The position numbers were made by a program, and so were the translations under genes. From Pseudomonas lini (GTDB lineage Bacteria > Pseudomonadota > Gammaproteobacteria > Pseudomonadales > Pseudomonadaceae), in the NCBI RefSeq assembly GCF_964063345.1, contig NZ_OZ061318.1:5022001-5086000 (forward strand): DNA of 64,000 nt. The letters are read 5' to 3'. Each line of letters starts with the position of its first letter. Position 1 is the stretch's first letter. The notes beneath the pieces were generated by a model. It was not told where the DNA came from. It did not search any database and was given only the letters and a program-made list of their open reading frames with translations. Below are positions 17,742 through 26,200 of this stretch, piece after piece.

Positions 17742-19237
17742 GGGTACTGATCCGCGCTGATGCATCGCCGACCATTGGCAGTGGCCATATCGCCCGCTGC
17801 CTGACCCTGGCCAGGGTATTACGCAAGCAGGGCACGCACGTTGCTTTCGCGTGTCGTGTGTTGCCGGGTCATCGGCTAGACAGTCTGCAGGCCGAGGATT
17901 TCGAGACTTTCGCGCTGCCGGAGCGCTATCCCGATGAAGACCCGCAGCAGGCCATCGAGTCGATGCTGCCGTGGCAAGCGGACATCGCTGCGCTGGGGCA
18001 AGCATTGGAAAGTCATCCAGCCTTCGACTGGATCATCGTCGACCACTATGGGCTCGATCACCATTGGCAGACCGCAGCCCGCCGTTGGGCTCCACGAATC
18101 GCGGCGGTGGACGATTTGGCCACTCGGCAATACAGCGTCGATCTGCTACTCAATCAAAATCTGTCTGGCACGCCAGAGGCTTATGCCTCACTGCTGACGC
18201 CCGATTGCCAGACCCTGCTCGGCCCACGATTTGCCCTGTTGCGCGATGAATTCTGCTGCTCGGCAATCGAAATCAAACCTCGAGCCAGGCGAGTGCTGGT
18301 GAACTTCGGCGGTTTCGATGCGGCCATGCAGACCCACCACGCGATGTTGGCACTGGCGGACCTCCATGAGCTGGAAGTCGATTTCGTGGCGGGTGCCGAC
18401 AATCCAGCCTGGGAGCAGATGCAGGCTCTGGCGGCGTATCGTCCGAACTGGCGCTTGCACAGTTTTGTCAGCGACTTCTACCGGCTGATGACTGAGGCTG
18501 ATCTGTTCATCGGTGCCGGTGGCGGTACCAGCTGGGAGCGGGCGGCCATGGGGCTGCCGACGATCTGCATTGCGGTCTCGAATAATCAGCAGGCCAACGG
18601 CGAGGTGATGGCGACCTCGGGGGCTCATGTGTTCCTGGGCAATCGCGAGCGGGTCAGCGTCGAGCAGTTGCATCAGACCATCGGTTTTGTCGTGGGCAAT
18701 CAGGGGATTCGTCAGAGCCTGGCCGAACGTTCGCGGCAGTTGGTCGATGGCCGTGGGGCGCAGCGGGTGGCGGCAGCGCTGGCGGGGGCGGTGTTGCAGG
18801 TTCGCCAGGCCACTCAGGACGATGCGCAACTGTTGTTCGACGGGCGCAATGCCGAGGCGGTACGGCGCTGGTCGCTGGACACCCACGTCATCGACTGGCA
18901 ACGCCATCAGGCCTGGCTGGCCGTGAGCCTGAGCAACCCGCGGCGGTTGCTGTTGATCGCCGAGGCGGATGACGGCCCGGTCGGTGTGCTGCGTTATGAC
19001 CTCGACGATGCTCGTGCCGAAGTCTCGATTTATTTGTTCGAAAGCCGAATCGGCCTGGGTTGGGGCAGGGCGTTGCTGGCGCGGGGCGAAGCCTTTGTCA
19101 CCGCTTACTGGCCGTCACTGCAAGCCATCACCGCTCAGGTGCTGCCGGCCAACCAAGCGTCGCTGAAAGTTTTCCGCGAGGCAGGTTTCACTCAGAGTGC
19201 TTGCGCGTTCACACGCGTTTTAAAGGATCACCCATGA
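17738..19237 (+). CDS. pseG: PseG-PseH fusion: UDP-sugar hydrolase plus N-acetyltransferase
   Basis: A 499-residue fusion of two steps of the pseudaminic acid pathway. Residues 1-345 are PseG, a GT-B fold UDP-sugar hydrolase (IRADASPTIGSGHIARCL, DHYGLDHHWQ, and GAGGGTSWERAAMGLPTI as the nucleotide site). Residues about 350-499 are a GNAT acetyltransferase (VLQVRQATQDD, then GLGWGRALLARGE for acetyl-CoA and LPANQASLKVFREAGF), matching PseH, which acetylates the 4-amino group. No separate pseH exists in the island, which supports the fusion doing both jobs. It overlaps pseF and pseI by four bases each. Confidence 0.92.
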   Translation: MRVLIRADASPTIGSGHIARCLTLARVLRKQGTHVAFACRVLPGHRLDSLQAEDFETFALPERYPDEDPQQAIESMLPWQADIAALGQALESHPAFDWIIVDHYGLDHHWQTAARRWAPRIAAVDDLATRQYSVDLLLNQNLSGTPEAYASLLTPDCQTLLGPRFALLRDEFCCSAIEIKPRARRVLVNFGGFDAAMQTHHAMLALADLHELEVDFVAGADNPAWEQMQALAAYRPNWRLHSFVSDFYRLMTEADLFIGAGGGTSWERAAMGLPTICIAVSNNQQANGEVMATSGAHVFLGNRERVSVEQLHQTIGFVVGNQGIRQSLAERSRQLVDGRGAQRVAAALAGAVLQVRQATQDDAQLLFDGRNAEAVRRWSLDTHVIDWQRHQAWLAVSLSNPRRLLLIAEADDGPVGVLRYDLDDARAEVSIYLFESRIGLGWGRALLARGEAFVTAYWPSLQAITAQVLPANQASLKVFREAGFTQSACAFTRVLKDHP

Positions 19238-20286
19238 CCAGTTTCAAGATCGGCAACCGCTCGATCGGTGCCGATGCGCCGCCGTTCATCATTGCCGAGA
19301 TGAGCGGCAACCATAACCAGTCGCTGGACGTAGCACTGCAAATCGTCGAAGCCGCGGCCAAGGCCGGCGCGCATGCCTTGAAGCTGCAAACCTACACCGC
19401 CGAGACCATGACCCTGGACCTGTCCGAAGGCGAGTTCTTCATCAAGGACCCCAACAGCCTGTGGGCCGGTTCTTCGTTGTACGCGTTGTACGAGAAGGCC
19501 CATACGCCGTGGGAATGGCACGCGCCGATCTTTGCTCGGGCCAAAGAGCTGGGCATGCTGGCGTTCTCCACACCGTTCGATGACACCGCGGTGGACTTCC
19601 TCGAAAGCCTGGATGTGCCGGCCTACAAGATCGCCAGTTTCGAGAACACCGATCTGCCGTTGATCCGGCGGGTCGCTGCCACCGGCAAGCCGCTGATCAT
19701 CTCCACCGGTATGGCCAGCATCGCCGAGCTCGATGAAACCGTGCGCGCCGCCCGTGAGGCCGGTTGCAAGGATCTGGTGTTGCTCAAATGCACCAGCACC
19801 TACCCGGCAACGCCGGCCAACAGCAATGTGCGCACGATTCCTCATCTGCGGGAGTTGTTTGGCTGTGAAGTCGGTTTGTCCGACCATTCGATGGGCGTCG
19901 GAGTGTCCGTCGCCGCAGTGGCGTTGGGGGCGACGGTGGTGGAAAAACATTTCACCCTCGACCGTGCCGCCGGTGGCGTGGACGCCAGTTTCTCCCTGGA
20001 ACCGGCCGAACTCGCCAGCCTGGTGATCGAAACCGAACGTGCCTGGCAAGCCATGGGCCAGGTGCATTACGGCGTGACTGAAGCCGAGCGCAAGTCCCTG
20101 GTGTACCGCCGGTCGCTGTATGTCACCCGGGACATGGTCGCTGGAGAGCCTTTCACCGCCGCCAATCTGCGGGCCATCCGGCCAGGCCTGGGGCTCGCCC
20201 CCAAACACGCTGAAACCCTTCTGGGCCGCCGTGCCCGCCAGGCCATCAAGCGCGGAACCCCGCTGGACTGGTCGCTGGTCGAATAA
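19234..20286 (+). CDS. pseI: Pseudaminic acid synthase
   Basis: Condenses 2,4-diacetamido-2,4,6-trideoxy-L-altrose with phosphoenolpyruvate. 350 residues with an NeuB-type TIM barrel (FIIAEMSGNHNQSLDVAL, LKLQTYTAETMTLD, FSTPFDDTAVDFLE, GLSDHSMGVGVSVAAVALGA) and a C-terminal antifreeze-like SAF domain (LYVTRDMVAGEPF, GLAPKHAETLLGRRA). The ATG at 19234 follows AAAGGATCACCC and overlaps pseG. It is the last gene of the overlapping run. The following 229 bases to the FabH-like gene carry no gene and no clear promoter. Confidence 0.95.
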   Translation: MTSFKIGNRSIGADAPPFIIAEMSGNHNQSLDVALQIVEAAAKAGAHALKLQTYTAETMTLDLSEGEFFIKDPNSLWAGSSLYALYEKAHTPWEWHAPIFARAKELGMLAFSTPFDDTAVDFLESLDVPAYKIASFENTDLPLIRRVAATGKPLIISTGMASIAELDETVRAAREAGCKDLVLLKCTSTYPATPANSNVRTIPHLRELFGCEVGLSDHSMGVGVSVAAVALGATVVEKHFTLDRAAGGVDASFSLEPAELASLVIETERAWQAMGQVHYGVTEAERKSLVYRRSLYVTRDMVAGEPFTAANLRAIRPGLGLAPKHAETLLGRRARQAIKRGTPLDWSLVE

Positions 20287-20515
20287 CTCCTTGTGTGGCT
20301 GATTCGGCAAAATAGCGTGACCTGCGAGTCATAACGCGCATCTTCACTGTATTGTATAAAAAGGGGCAGATGGCGCCTGGACTGTTTTTAGCCCAGTGTT
20401 GGCCTTTTATTCTTCCCGCTGTCACCCCTTGAGGGCGACGTTATTCGTTGTTTGTCGGCGCCCCTCGATTCCTTGCGAGCGGTGGTATTGGGCTGTTTAT
20501 TATTGGGAAGCCGTA

Positions 20516-21442
20516 ATGATTGGCATAAAGAGCATTGCGAGCTACGTTCCTGTAGCCGGCGTGGACAATTACGCACAAGGTGCAAAATTCGAAAAGGATG
20601 AAGAGTTCATCCTGGGCAAGATCGGTTCCGCCTTCCTGCCGCGCAAAGACGCCGGGCAAGAAACCTCGGACCTGTGTGTCGAAGCAGTCAACGCGCTGTT
20701 CGCCAACAATCCCGAATTGAAGCGTGAAGCCATCGACGTGCTGATCGTCGTTACCCAGAACGGCGACGAAGAAGGCCTGCCGCACACCGCCGCCATCGTT
20801 CAGGACAAACTGGGCCTGCCGACGACCGTGGCAGCGTTCGACATTTCCCTGGGCTGCTCCGGTTACGTCTACGGCATCTACGCCATCAAGGGTTTCATGG
20901 AAGCCGCGGGCCTGAAGAATGGCTTGCTGGTGACCGCCGATCCGTACTCCAAGATCGTCGACCCGGAAGACCGCAATACCACCATGCTCTTTGGCGATGC
21001 CGCCACCGCCACCTGGATGGGCGAAGACGCGCCATGGCAGTTGGGCAAGGCCAAGTTCGGCACCGACGGTTCTGGCGCGCCACACCTGAAGGTTTCCGAC
21101 GGAGTGTTCTTCATGAACGGCCGTCAGGTCTTCAACTTTGCATTGCTCAAAGTGCCGGCGCATTTGCATGAGTTGCTCGCTGACTCGGGGCTGACGGCTG
21201 ACGATATCGATGCCTTCTGCATTCACCAGGGCAGTGCGGCAATTGTCGATGCCGTGGCACGACGCTTCGAGGGCGAGCCCGAGAAGTTCATCAAGGACAT
21301 GGTCGAAACCGGTAATACCGTGTCGTCGAGCATTCCGTTGCTGCTGGAAAAACATGTGCTCGATTCCAAGTGGAAGCGTGTGGCGCTCAGCGGTTTCGGT
21401 GTTGGTTTGTCTTGGGGTTCGGCGATCATCTATCGCCCTTGA
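20516..21442 (+). CDS. FabH-like 3-oxoacyl-ACP synthase III of the flagellin glycosylation island
   Basis: 308-residue thiolase-fold ketoacyl synthase. The Cys-His-Asn triad is intact: Cys114 in SLGCSGYVYG, His237 in CIHQGSAAIV and Asn267 in TGNTVSSSIP. A paralog of this kind sits between glycosyltransferase genes and fliC in P. syringae and P. putida islands. In P. syringae the flagellin glycan carries an acyl group, so a role in making that acyl precursor is plausible; the chain length here is unknown. The housekeeping fabH is expected elsewhere. The ATG follows GGGAAGCCGTA. A strong terminator follows the gene. Confidence 0.85.
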   Translation: MIGIKSIASYVPVAGVDNYAQGAKFEKDEEFILGKIGSAFLPRKDAGQETSDLCVEAVNALFANNPELKREAIDVLIVVTQNGDEEGLPHTAAIVQDKLGLPTTVAAFDISLGCSGYVYGIYAIKGFMEAAGLKNGLLVTADPYSKIVDPEDRNTTMLFGDAATATWMGEDAPWQLGKAKFGTDGSGAPHLKVSDGVFFMNGRQVFNFALLKVPAHLHELLADSGLTADDIDAFCIHQGSAAIVDAVARRFEGEPEKFIKDMVETGNTVSSSIPLLLEKHVLDSKWKRVALSGFGVGLSWGSAIIYRP

Positions 21443-21460
21443 ACATCTAAAAGCCAGACA

Positions 21461-21502
21461 CAAAAAAAGCGCTCAAGGTGTAACCTTGAGCGCTATTTTT
21501 TT
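21461..21502 (+). terminator. Strong bidirectional-looking terminator
   Basis: A perfect 12-bp stem (AGCGCTCAAGGT at 21468-21479, complement at 21483-21494) with a GTA loop is flanked by seven A's on the left and a T-tract at 21496-21502. It separates the FabH-like gene from the Maf gene. Confidence 0.9.
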
Positions 21503-21524
21503 GCCCGAATCACAGCGAGGCGCC

Positions 21525-22817
21525 ATGAGCGAGTTTTTTCAACCCAATGCCGAACTCATCCAGCGTCGCTGGCCGGCCGTGGCTGAGCGTCTTCTGGTTG
21601 AAGATCCGGGACCGTTGCAGGCCGATCTGGTGGAAGGGCTTGGTTCGACCCTGAGCATCAACGGCATTCAGCTGACCAGTCGCCATGACCGCACCCGAGA
21701 AGCGCAACTTCAAGCCGAAAGCCTGCCGGTCGACAGTCCGGTGCTGCACGTTTACGGCACAGGGCTGGGTGATCTGCAGCTGGAACTGCTGCAACGTTCG
21801 GAGCTGATTCAGCTGCATGTACATATCCTCAACGGCGCCGTGTTTGCGCTGGTTTTGCAATTGCTCGATCAACAGCCGTGGCTCAGCGATTCGCGTGTCC
21901 AGCTGCACTACGCCGGTGACTTAGCTGAAATTTGTTTGCCGTTCTTTGCCTTGCCGTCCGAGCTGGTGCTGGCCGATGACTTCAATGCCAAGATCCGCGA
22001 TCGCCTGATCAGCGAAACCCACCTGACGTTCAACAACCGTGAGTTCGATCCGGACAATCCGGAAATAGCGGCGCGCCTGCTGGAAAGTGTCGAGCAGATC
22101 CGCATTGATAGCGACGCCGCACAATTGTTCGCAACACAGGCTGGCCAGCCGATGTTTGTCATCGCCACCGGGCCGAGCCTGGAACAACACTTCATGACCT
22201 TGCGATCAATTCGCGGCCAGACCCCGCGACCACTGTTCGTTTGTGTCGATACCGCTTACCGGCCGTTGATCGAGCACGGCATCAGGCCGGATGTGGTCGT
22301 CACGATTGATCAGCGTATCTCGCAGCGCCACTTGCCACCCGAGGACAGCGCCAATACCACGCTGGTTTACATGCCGCTGGTGGACCCTGTCGTATTGCAG
22401 GCCTGGCAGGGCAAACGTTATGTCGCCTACTCGGCAAGCCCGGTTTTTCGGGATCTGCGCGAACAGCTCCCACGGGCCGGGCTGTTTGCAGGCGGTAGCG
22501 TGATTCATCCGGCGGTGGACCTGGCGGTGAAAATGGGCGCCAGTCAGATCACGCTGTTCGGGGCTGACTTCGCGTTCCCCAACAACAAGACCCATGCTGG
22601 CTGGGGTGATGGCGACCTCGGCCCCCAATTGGGCGCGGCTCGCCATTGGGTGCTGGACGGGAATGGGCAGCGGGTCAAGACACAGCTCAATTTCCGCAGC
22701 TACCTGTGTGAGCTGGAGCGCTATATCGCTGCGCAGTCACAAGTCGTCTTCTATAACAGCAGTCGGGCCGGGGCGATGATTGCCGGTACGACATTTCATC
22801 CGGAGTTCAGTCGATGA
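21525..22817 (+). CDS. Maf-type motility-associated glycosyltransferase (DUF115)
   Basis: 430-residue protein of the motility accessory factor family, which transfers nonulosonic acids such as pseudaminic acid to flagellin. Seen: VYGTGLGDLQLELLQ in the N-terminal part; then FVIATGPSLEQHF, the GPSL nucleotide-sugar signature, followed by FVCVDTAYRPLIEHGIRPDVVVTID; and GGSVIHPAVDLAVKMGASQITLFGADFAF. The start at 21525 follows GCGAGGCGCC. With pseB-pseI directly upstream and fliC downstream, it is the best candidate for the pseudaminic acid transferase. It overlaps the next small gene by four bases. Confidence 0.88.
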   Translation: MSEFFQPNAELIQRRWPAVAERLLVEDPGPLQADLVEGLGSTLSINGIQLTSRHDRTREAQLQAESLPVDSPVLHVYGTGLGDLQLELLQRSELIQLHVHILNGAVFALVLQLLDQQPWLSDSRVQLHYAGDLAEICLPFFALPSELVLADDFNAKIRDRLISETHLTFNNREFDPDNPEIAARLLESVEQIRIDSDAAQLFATQAGQPMFVIATGPSLEQHFMTLRSIRGQTPRPLFVCVDTAYRPLIEHGIRPDVVVTIDQRISQRHLPPEDSANTTLVYMPLVDPVVLQAWQGKRYVAYSASPVFRDLREQLPRAGLFAGGSVIHPAVDLAVKMGASQITLFGADFAFPNNKTHAGWGDGDLGPQLGAARHWVLDGNGQRVKTQLNFRSYLCELERYIAAQSQVVFYNSSRAGAMIAGTTFHPEFSR

Positions 22818-23080
22818 CCGAAGTGCCACTCGTTGATCAGGCCCGGCAATGTTCAGCGTTGTTTCGCTTGGGAAGGGATGTCGAGGCTGCGCTGGTCATG
22901 GTCGAGGTAGCGGAGTGGGTGCAGTCGCGGGTCGGCGGGGCAGGCAGCCAGATCGCGGCTCGGTGGATGGCATTGCTGGCAGGCATGCTGGATAGCCAGG
23001 AGCGACAGGACTGGCTGGCGCTCGCGGACTACCTTGAATACGAACTGGTCGATCTGCTGATGGCTGTCAATTCTGCGTAA
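22814..23080 (+). CDS. Small protein of unknown function following Maf
   Basis: 88 residues, largely helical by eye and leucine/alanine rich (EAALVMVEVAEWVQSR, WMALLAGMLDSQERQDWL, YLEYELVDLLMAVNS). No membrane segment, signal peptide or known motif. The ATG overlaps the Maf stop by four bases (ATGA), so it is translationally coupled to it and probably works with Maf or flagellin. It has the size of a flagellar export chaperone, but I see no FliS or FliT signature. I do not recognise the family. Confidence 0.7.
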   Translation: MTEVPLVDQARQCSALFRLGRDVEAALVMVEVAEWVQSRVGGAGSQIAARWMALLAGMLDSQERQDWLALADYLEYELVDLLMAVNSA

Positions 23081-23224
23081 TACCGTGGCGGATCAGCGGG
23101 GGCGTGGCTGTAAGAAAGGGTTGTGGCAGTTCTCTGGCGTCATTTTTTGGTGGTTGGATCGTCGCTAAGCCTCGGTTTTACAGGGGGTGGCAGGGTGATG
23201 GCAAAAAATTTCAAAAATCCCCTC

Positions 23225-23251
23225 AAGCAACCTGCATTGGCGACGATAACT
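23225..23251 (+). promoter_or_regulatory. Sigma-28 (FliA) promoter of fliC
   Basis: TCAA at 23225-23228, a 15-base spacer and GACGATAA at 23244-23251 match the FliA consensus TAAA-N15-GCCGATAA at 10 of 12 positions. It lies 79 bases before the fliC start, giving an untranslated leader of about 70 bases. The rest of 23081-23329 holds no gene. Confidence 0.8.
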
Positions 23252-23329
23252 ATTACGAAGGTTCTCTAGGCCATACCGGGCGGTTGCCAGGGCCGGAAGC
23301 CGCAGTACCCAACCAACGAGGAATTCGTC

Positions 23330-24175
23330 ATGGCTTTAACAGTAAACACTAACACTACTTCCCTGAGTGTTCAGAAGAACCTGAACCGTGCGTCCGACGC
23401 ACTGTCGACTTCGATGACCCGCCTGTCCTCCGGCCTGAAAATCAACAGCGCCAAAGACGACGCCGCCGGCCTGCAGATTGCTACCCGTATGACTTCGCAG
23501 ATCCGTGGCCAGACCATGGCTATCAAAAACGCCAACGACGGTGTTTCGATCGCTCAGACTGCTGAAGGCGCTCTGCAAGAATCGACCAACATTCTGCAGC
23601 GTATGCGTGAAATCGCAGTGCAATCGCGTAACGACTCCAACGGCACTGCTGACCGTACCGCTCTGGACAAAGAATACCAACAGTCGATCGCTGAACTGAC
23701 CCGTATCGCTGAGTCGACCAACCTGAACGGTAAGGCGCTGATCGACGGCACTGCTGGTGCGATGGAGTTCCAGGTAGGTTCGAACACCACTTCCGACAAC
23801 CAGATCACTCTGACCCTGTCGACCAGCTTCGACGCCAGCGCCTTGGGCATGACCGGTACCACCATTTCCGGCGTTTCCAACACAGCTAACCACAGCTCTG
23901 TTGATGCTTCTATCTCGGCTATCGACGCTGCTCTGGCAAACATCAACGCCACTCGCGCTGACCTGGGTGCTGCTCAGAACCGTTTCTCGACTACCATTTC
24001 CAACCTGCAAAACATCAACGAAAACGCCAGTGCTGCACTGAGCCGCGTACAAGATACCGACTTCGCTGCTGAAACTGCACAGCTGACCAAGCAACAAACT
24101 CTGCAACAAGCTTCCACCGCAGTTCTGGCCCAGGCCAACCAACTGCCATCCGCTGTACTGAAACTGCTTCAGTAA
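23330..24175 (+). CDS. fliC: Flagellin
   Basis: Filament subunit, exported by the flagellar type III system. 281 residues is short for a Pseudomonas flagellin: the D0/D1 regions at both ends are complete (MALTVNTNTTSLSVQKNL and AQLTKQQTLQQASTAVLAQANQ) while the central variable part is only about 70 residues. Residues 30-51 (TRLSSGLKINSAKDDAAGLQ...) correspond to the flg22 epitope seen by plant FLS2. The middle (about 150-200) is rich in Ser/Thr, where glycans would be attached. GAGGAATTCGTC precedes the ATG. Codon use is strongly biased, as expected for a very abundant protein. A terminator follows. Confidence 0.98.
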   Translation: MALTVNTNTTSLSVQKNLNRASDALSTSMTRLSSGLKINSAKDDAAGLQIATRMTSQIRGQTMAIKNANDGVSIAQTAEGALQESTNILQRMREIAVQSRNDSNGTADRTALDKEYQQSIAELTRIAESTNLNGKALIDGTAGAMEFQVGSNTTSDNQITLTLSTSFDASALGMTGTTISGVSNTANHSSVDASISAIDAALANINATRADLGAAQNRFSTTISNLQNINENASAALSRVQDTDFAAETAQLTKQQTLQQASTAVLAQANQLPSAVLKLLQ

Positions 24176-24197
24176 TAGTTGATGAGTTTTGGCGGGG

Positions 24198-24227
24198 GAG
24201 TGCGCTTGTCGCACTCTCTCGCTTTTT
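24198..24227 (+). terminator. Terminator after fliC
   Basis: GAGTGCG at 24198-24204 pairs with CGCACTC at 24210-24216 around a CTTGT loop; CTTTTT follows nine bases later. Because flaG starts just downstream without its own clear promoter, read-through probably feeds flaG at a lower level. Confidence 0.7.
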
Positions 24228-24246
24228 ACTTTAAGAGGTGATGGAC

Positions 24247-24615
24247 ATGGATATGAGCGTGAAGCTGAACTTGTCTTATCCAGCTGCGAAGCCGGCGACG
24301 ACTGTTGCTGACAAGCCGGTGGAGAAGCCTCGAACCGATGCCCTTGTGGTGGCGCCGGTCAAGGATGAACAAAAGAAAGACGCGGTATCCGAGCAGGACA
24401 AACTCAAGATGGCCGTTCAGGAAATTGAAAAGTTTGTTCAGTCGGTCAAGCGCAATCTGGAGTTCTCGATTGACGAGCCTTCAGGCAAAGTAGTCGTCAA
24501 GGTTATTGCCAGTGACTCGGGTGAGGTGGTTCGCCAAATCCCCAATGAAGAAGTCCTGAAACTGGCCAATAGTTTGAATGATGCAAGCAGCCTGTTGTTC
24601 AGCGCGAAAGTCTGA
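24247..24615 (+). CDS. flaG: FlaG family protein
   Basis: 122-residue protein of the FlaG family, which in Pseudomonas influences filament length. The N-terminal half is lysine, alanine and valine rich. The conserved C-terminal part is ESV-type: VKRNLEFSIDEPSGKVVVKV, then VRQIPNEEVLKLANSL and a short hydrophobic end. Four starts are possible (GTG 24238; ATG 24241, 24247, 24253); 24247 best fits the spacing from GAGG at 24235-24238. It sits between fliC and fliD as in other pseudomonads. Confidence 0.92.
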   Translation: MDMSVKLNLSYPAAKPATTVADKPVEKPRTDALVVAPVKDEQKKDAVSEQDKLKMAVQEIEKFVQSVKRNLEFSIDEPSGKVVVKVIASDSGEVVRQIPNEEVLKLANSLNDASSLLFSAKV

Positions 24616-24618
24616 CAG

Positions 24619-24635
24619 CTGGCATGAATATTGTT
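24619..24635 (+). promoter_or_regulatory. Weak sigma-54-like element before fliD
   Basis: CTGGCATGAATATTGTT matches the RpoN -24 element well, but the -12 dinucleotide is GT instead of GC. fliD is RpoN-dependent in P. aeruginosa, which is the only reason to list it. It lies 63 bases before the fliD start. Confidence 0.25.
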
Positions 24636-24697
24636 GCTATGTTCTTTTGGACGTTGTAGTGGTCAAAAGACCGGCGACACACTGAAGGGAGATATGC

Positions 24698-26140
24698 ATG
24701 GCAAGTCCAATTCTACCGGGCACGGGTTTAGGCTCTGGCCTTGATACCGGTGCTATTGTCAAAGCCTTGGTCAATGCCGACAAAGCAGCCAAGCAGAACC
24801 AGATCGACCGTCAGACGACCACCAACACTGCGCAAATTTCCGGTATTGGTACTCTCAAAAGTGTCCTGGCGAACTTCCAGGCTGCAATCAAGAAGCTGCA
24901 AGATACGCAGGCTCCGCAATTCCTGGGCTACAACGCCACCTCCGCTGACGCGAAAGTACTGACCGCAGTGGCCAGCAACACGGCCGTGAACGGCACTTAC
25001 GTGGTCAAGGTCACTAACCTTGCGACCTCGTCCAAAGTAGCCACCGCAGCGTTTGCCGGCGGTACCAGCAGTGCCATTCCAAGCGGCACACTCGATATTA
25101 CGCAAAACGGCGTTTCCAGTTCTGTCACCATTCCGGCGGGCGCGACGTTGCAGTCGGTTCGGGATGCGATCAACACCCAGCAAGGCGCGAACGGCTTCAG
25201 TGCCAACATCGTGACCGACTCGTTTGGCTCGCGTCTGGTGTTGGGTTCCACGGTGACAGGTGCCGGTTCCGATATCACCCTCAGCGGTATCGCGGGTCTG
25301 GAGATCAATGCCGGCCAGCAACTGGGCGCAACACCGACAGCTACTTCGGCGGGTGCCATCGGCGAATTCGCGGTAGACGCCAAGTTCACCGTGGACGGGC
25401 TCGCGCTGACCAGCAAAAGCAACAAGGTTGACGCGGCCGTTTCCGGCTTGACCCTGAATCTGGTCGCCGGTGGTGATGCAACCACGACGGTGACGGTCGG
25501 TCCGAACAGTGATGGTCTGAAAAAGTCCATTCAAGCTTTCGTTGACGCTTATAACCAGGTTGTGACCAGTGTTAATACGTTGACCAAGCCTTCCCTGGAT
25601 GGCGACGGCAAGCTGACCGGTGCTGCAGCACTGACCGGTGACCCGTTGGCGCGCGGTATCATGGCATCGATTCGTTCGCCGTTGGTCACTACCGGCGCGG
25701 GTGACAAGCTTACTGTCCTGTCGCAATTGGGTATCACCACCAATCAGAAAACCGGTGCGCTGGATTTCAATAGCACCAAGTTCACGACCGCGATGGATAC
25801 CCAGAAGCTCGGTGGTGAGGTTCAGAAGTTGTTCCTGGGTGATCCGACGGCCACTGGCGATGCCGCCAAGGGCCTGTTGACGCGCATGAATGATGCAATC
25901 ACCCCTTACACGGTCACAGGCAGTGAGGGGATCCTCGACACCCGCTCGACCAACCTGGCCAAGGCCAAGTCGAATCTGGCCAACCAGCAGGCAGCCCTGG
26001 ATCGCCGTATCGAGACGCTGACTGCTGTGCTGACCAAGAAGTACAACGACATGGATTCTCTGGTTGGCAAACTCAAGGCAACTGCCAGCAACATCACCTC
26101 GATGTTCGAGGCGATGAACGCGCAGAAAAACGCCTCGTAA
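24698..26140 (+). CDS. fliD: Flagellar filament cap protein
   Basis: HAP2, the capping protein that places flagellin at the filament tip. 480 residues. The N-terminal FliD domain (PGTGLGSGLDTGAIVKALV, LGYNATSADAKVLTAVAS) and C-terminal coiled segment (LDRRIETLTAVLTKKYNDMDSL) are typical. The middle is a variable D2/D3 region with repeated beta-rich stretches. AAGGGAGATATGC precedes the ATG. Followed by a strong terminator and then fliS. Confidence 0.97.
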   Translation: MASPILPGTGLGSGLDTGAIVKALVNADKAAKQNQIDRQTTTNTAQISGIGTLKSVLANFQAAIKKLQDTQAPQFLGYNATSADAKVLTAVASNTAVNGTYVVKVTNLATSSKVATAAFAGGTSSAIPSGTLDITQNGVSSSVTIPAGATLQSVRDAINTQQGANGFSANIVTDSFGSRLVLGSTVTGAGSDITLSGIAGLEINAGQQLGATPTATSAGAIGEFAVDAKFTVDGLALTSKSNKVDAAVSGLTLNLVAGGDATTTVTVGPNSDGLKKSIQAFVDAYNQVVTSVNTLTKPSLDGDGKLTGAAALTGDPLARGIMASIRSPLVTTGAGDKLTVLSQLGITTNQKTGALDFNSTKFTTAMDTQKLGGEVQKLFLGDPTATGDAAKGLLTRMNDAITPYTVTGSEGILDTRSTNLAKAKSNLANQQAALDRRIETLTAVLTKKYNDMDSLVGKLKATASNITSMFEAMNAQKNAS

Positions 26141-26152
26141 CACATAAACGCC

Positions 26153-26191
26153 AAAAGCCCGGCAGCGGATTCCGCTTGTCGGGCTTTTTTT
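26153..26191 (+). terminator. Terminator after fliD
   Basis: AAAAGCCCG at 26153-26161 pairs with CGGGCTTTT at 26180-26188, with an inner GCGG/CCGC stem and a seven-base T-tract. It would insulate fliS from fliD, so fliS needs its own promoter or read-through. Confidence 0.85.
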
Positions 26192-26200
26192 GGTTTGGTC

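Noticed and set aside
23187..23203. A GG-N10-GC match (GTGGCAGGGTGATGGCA) before fliC
   Set aside because: The -12 box is TGGCA instead of TTGCA, and a much better FliA promoter lies immediately downstream. fliC is FliA-dependent in this genus.
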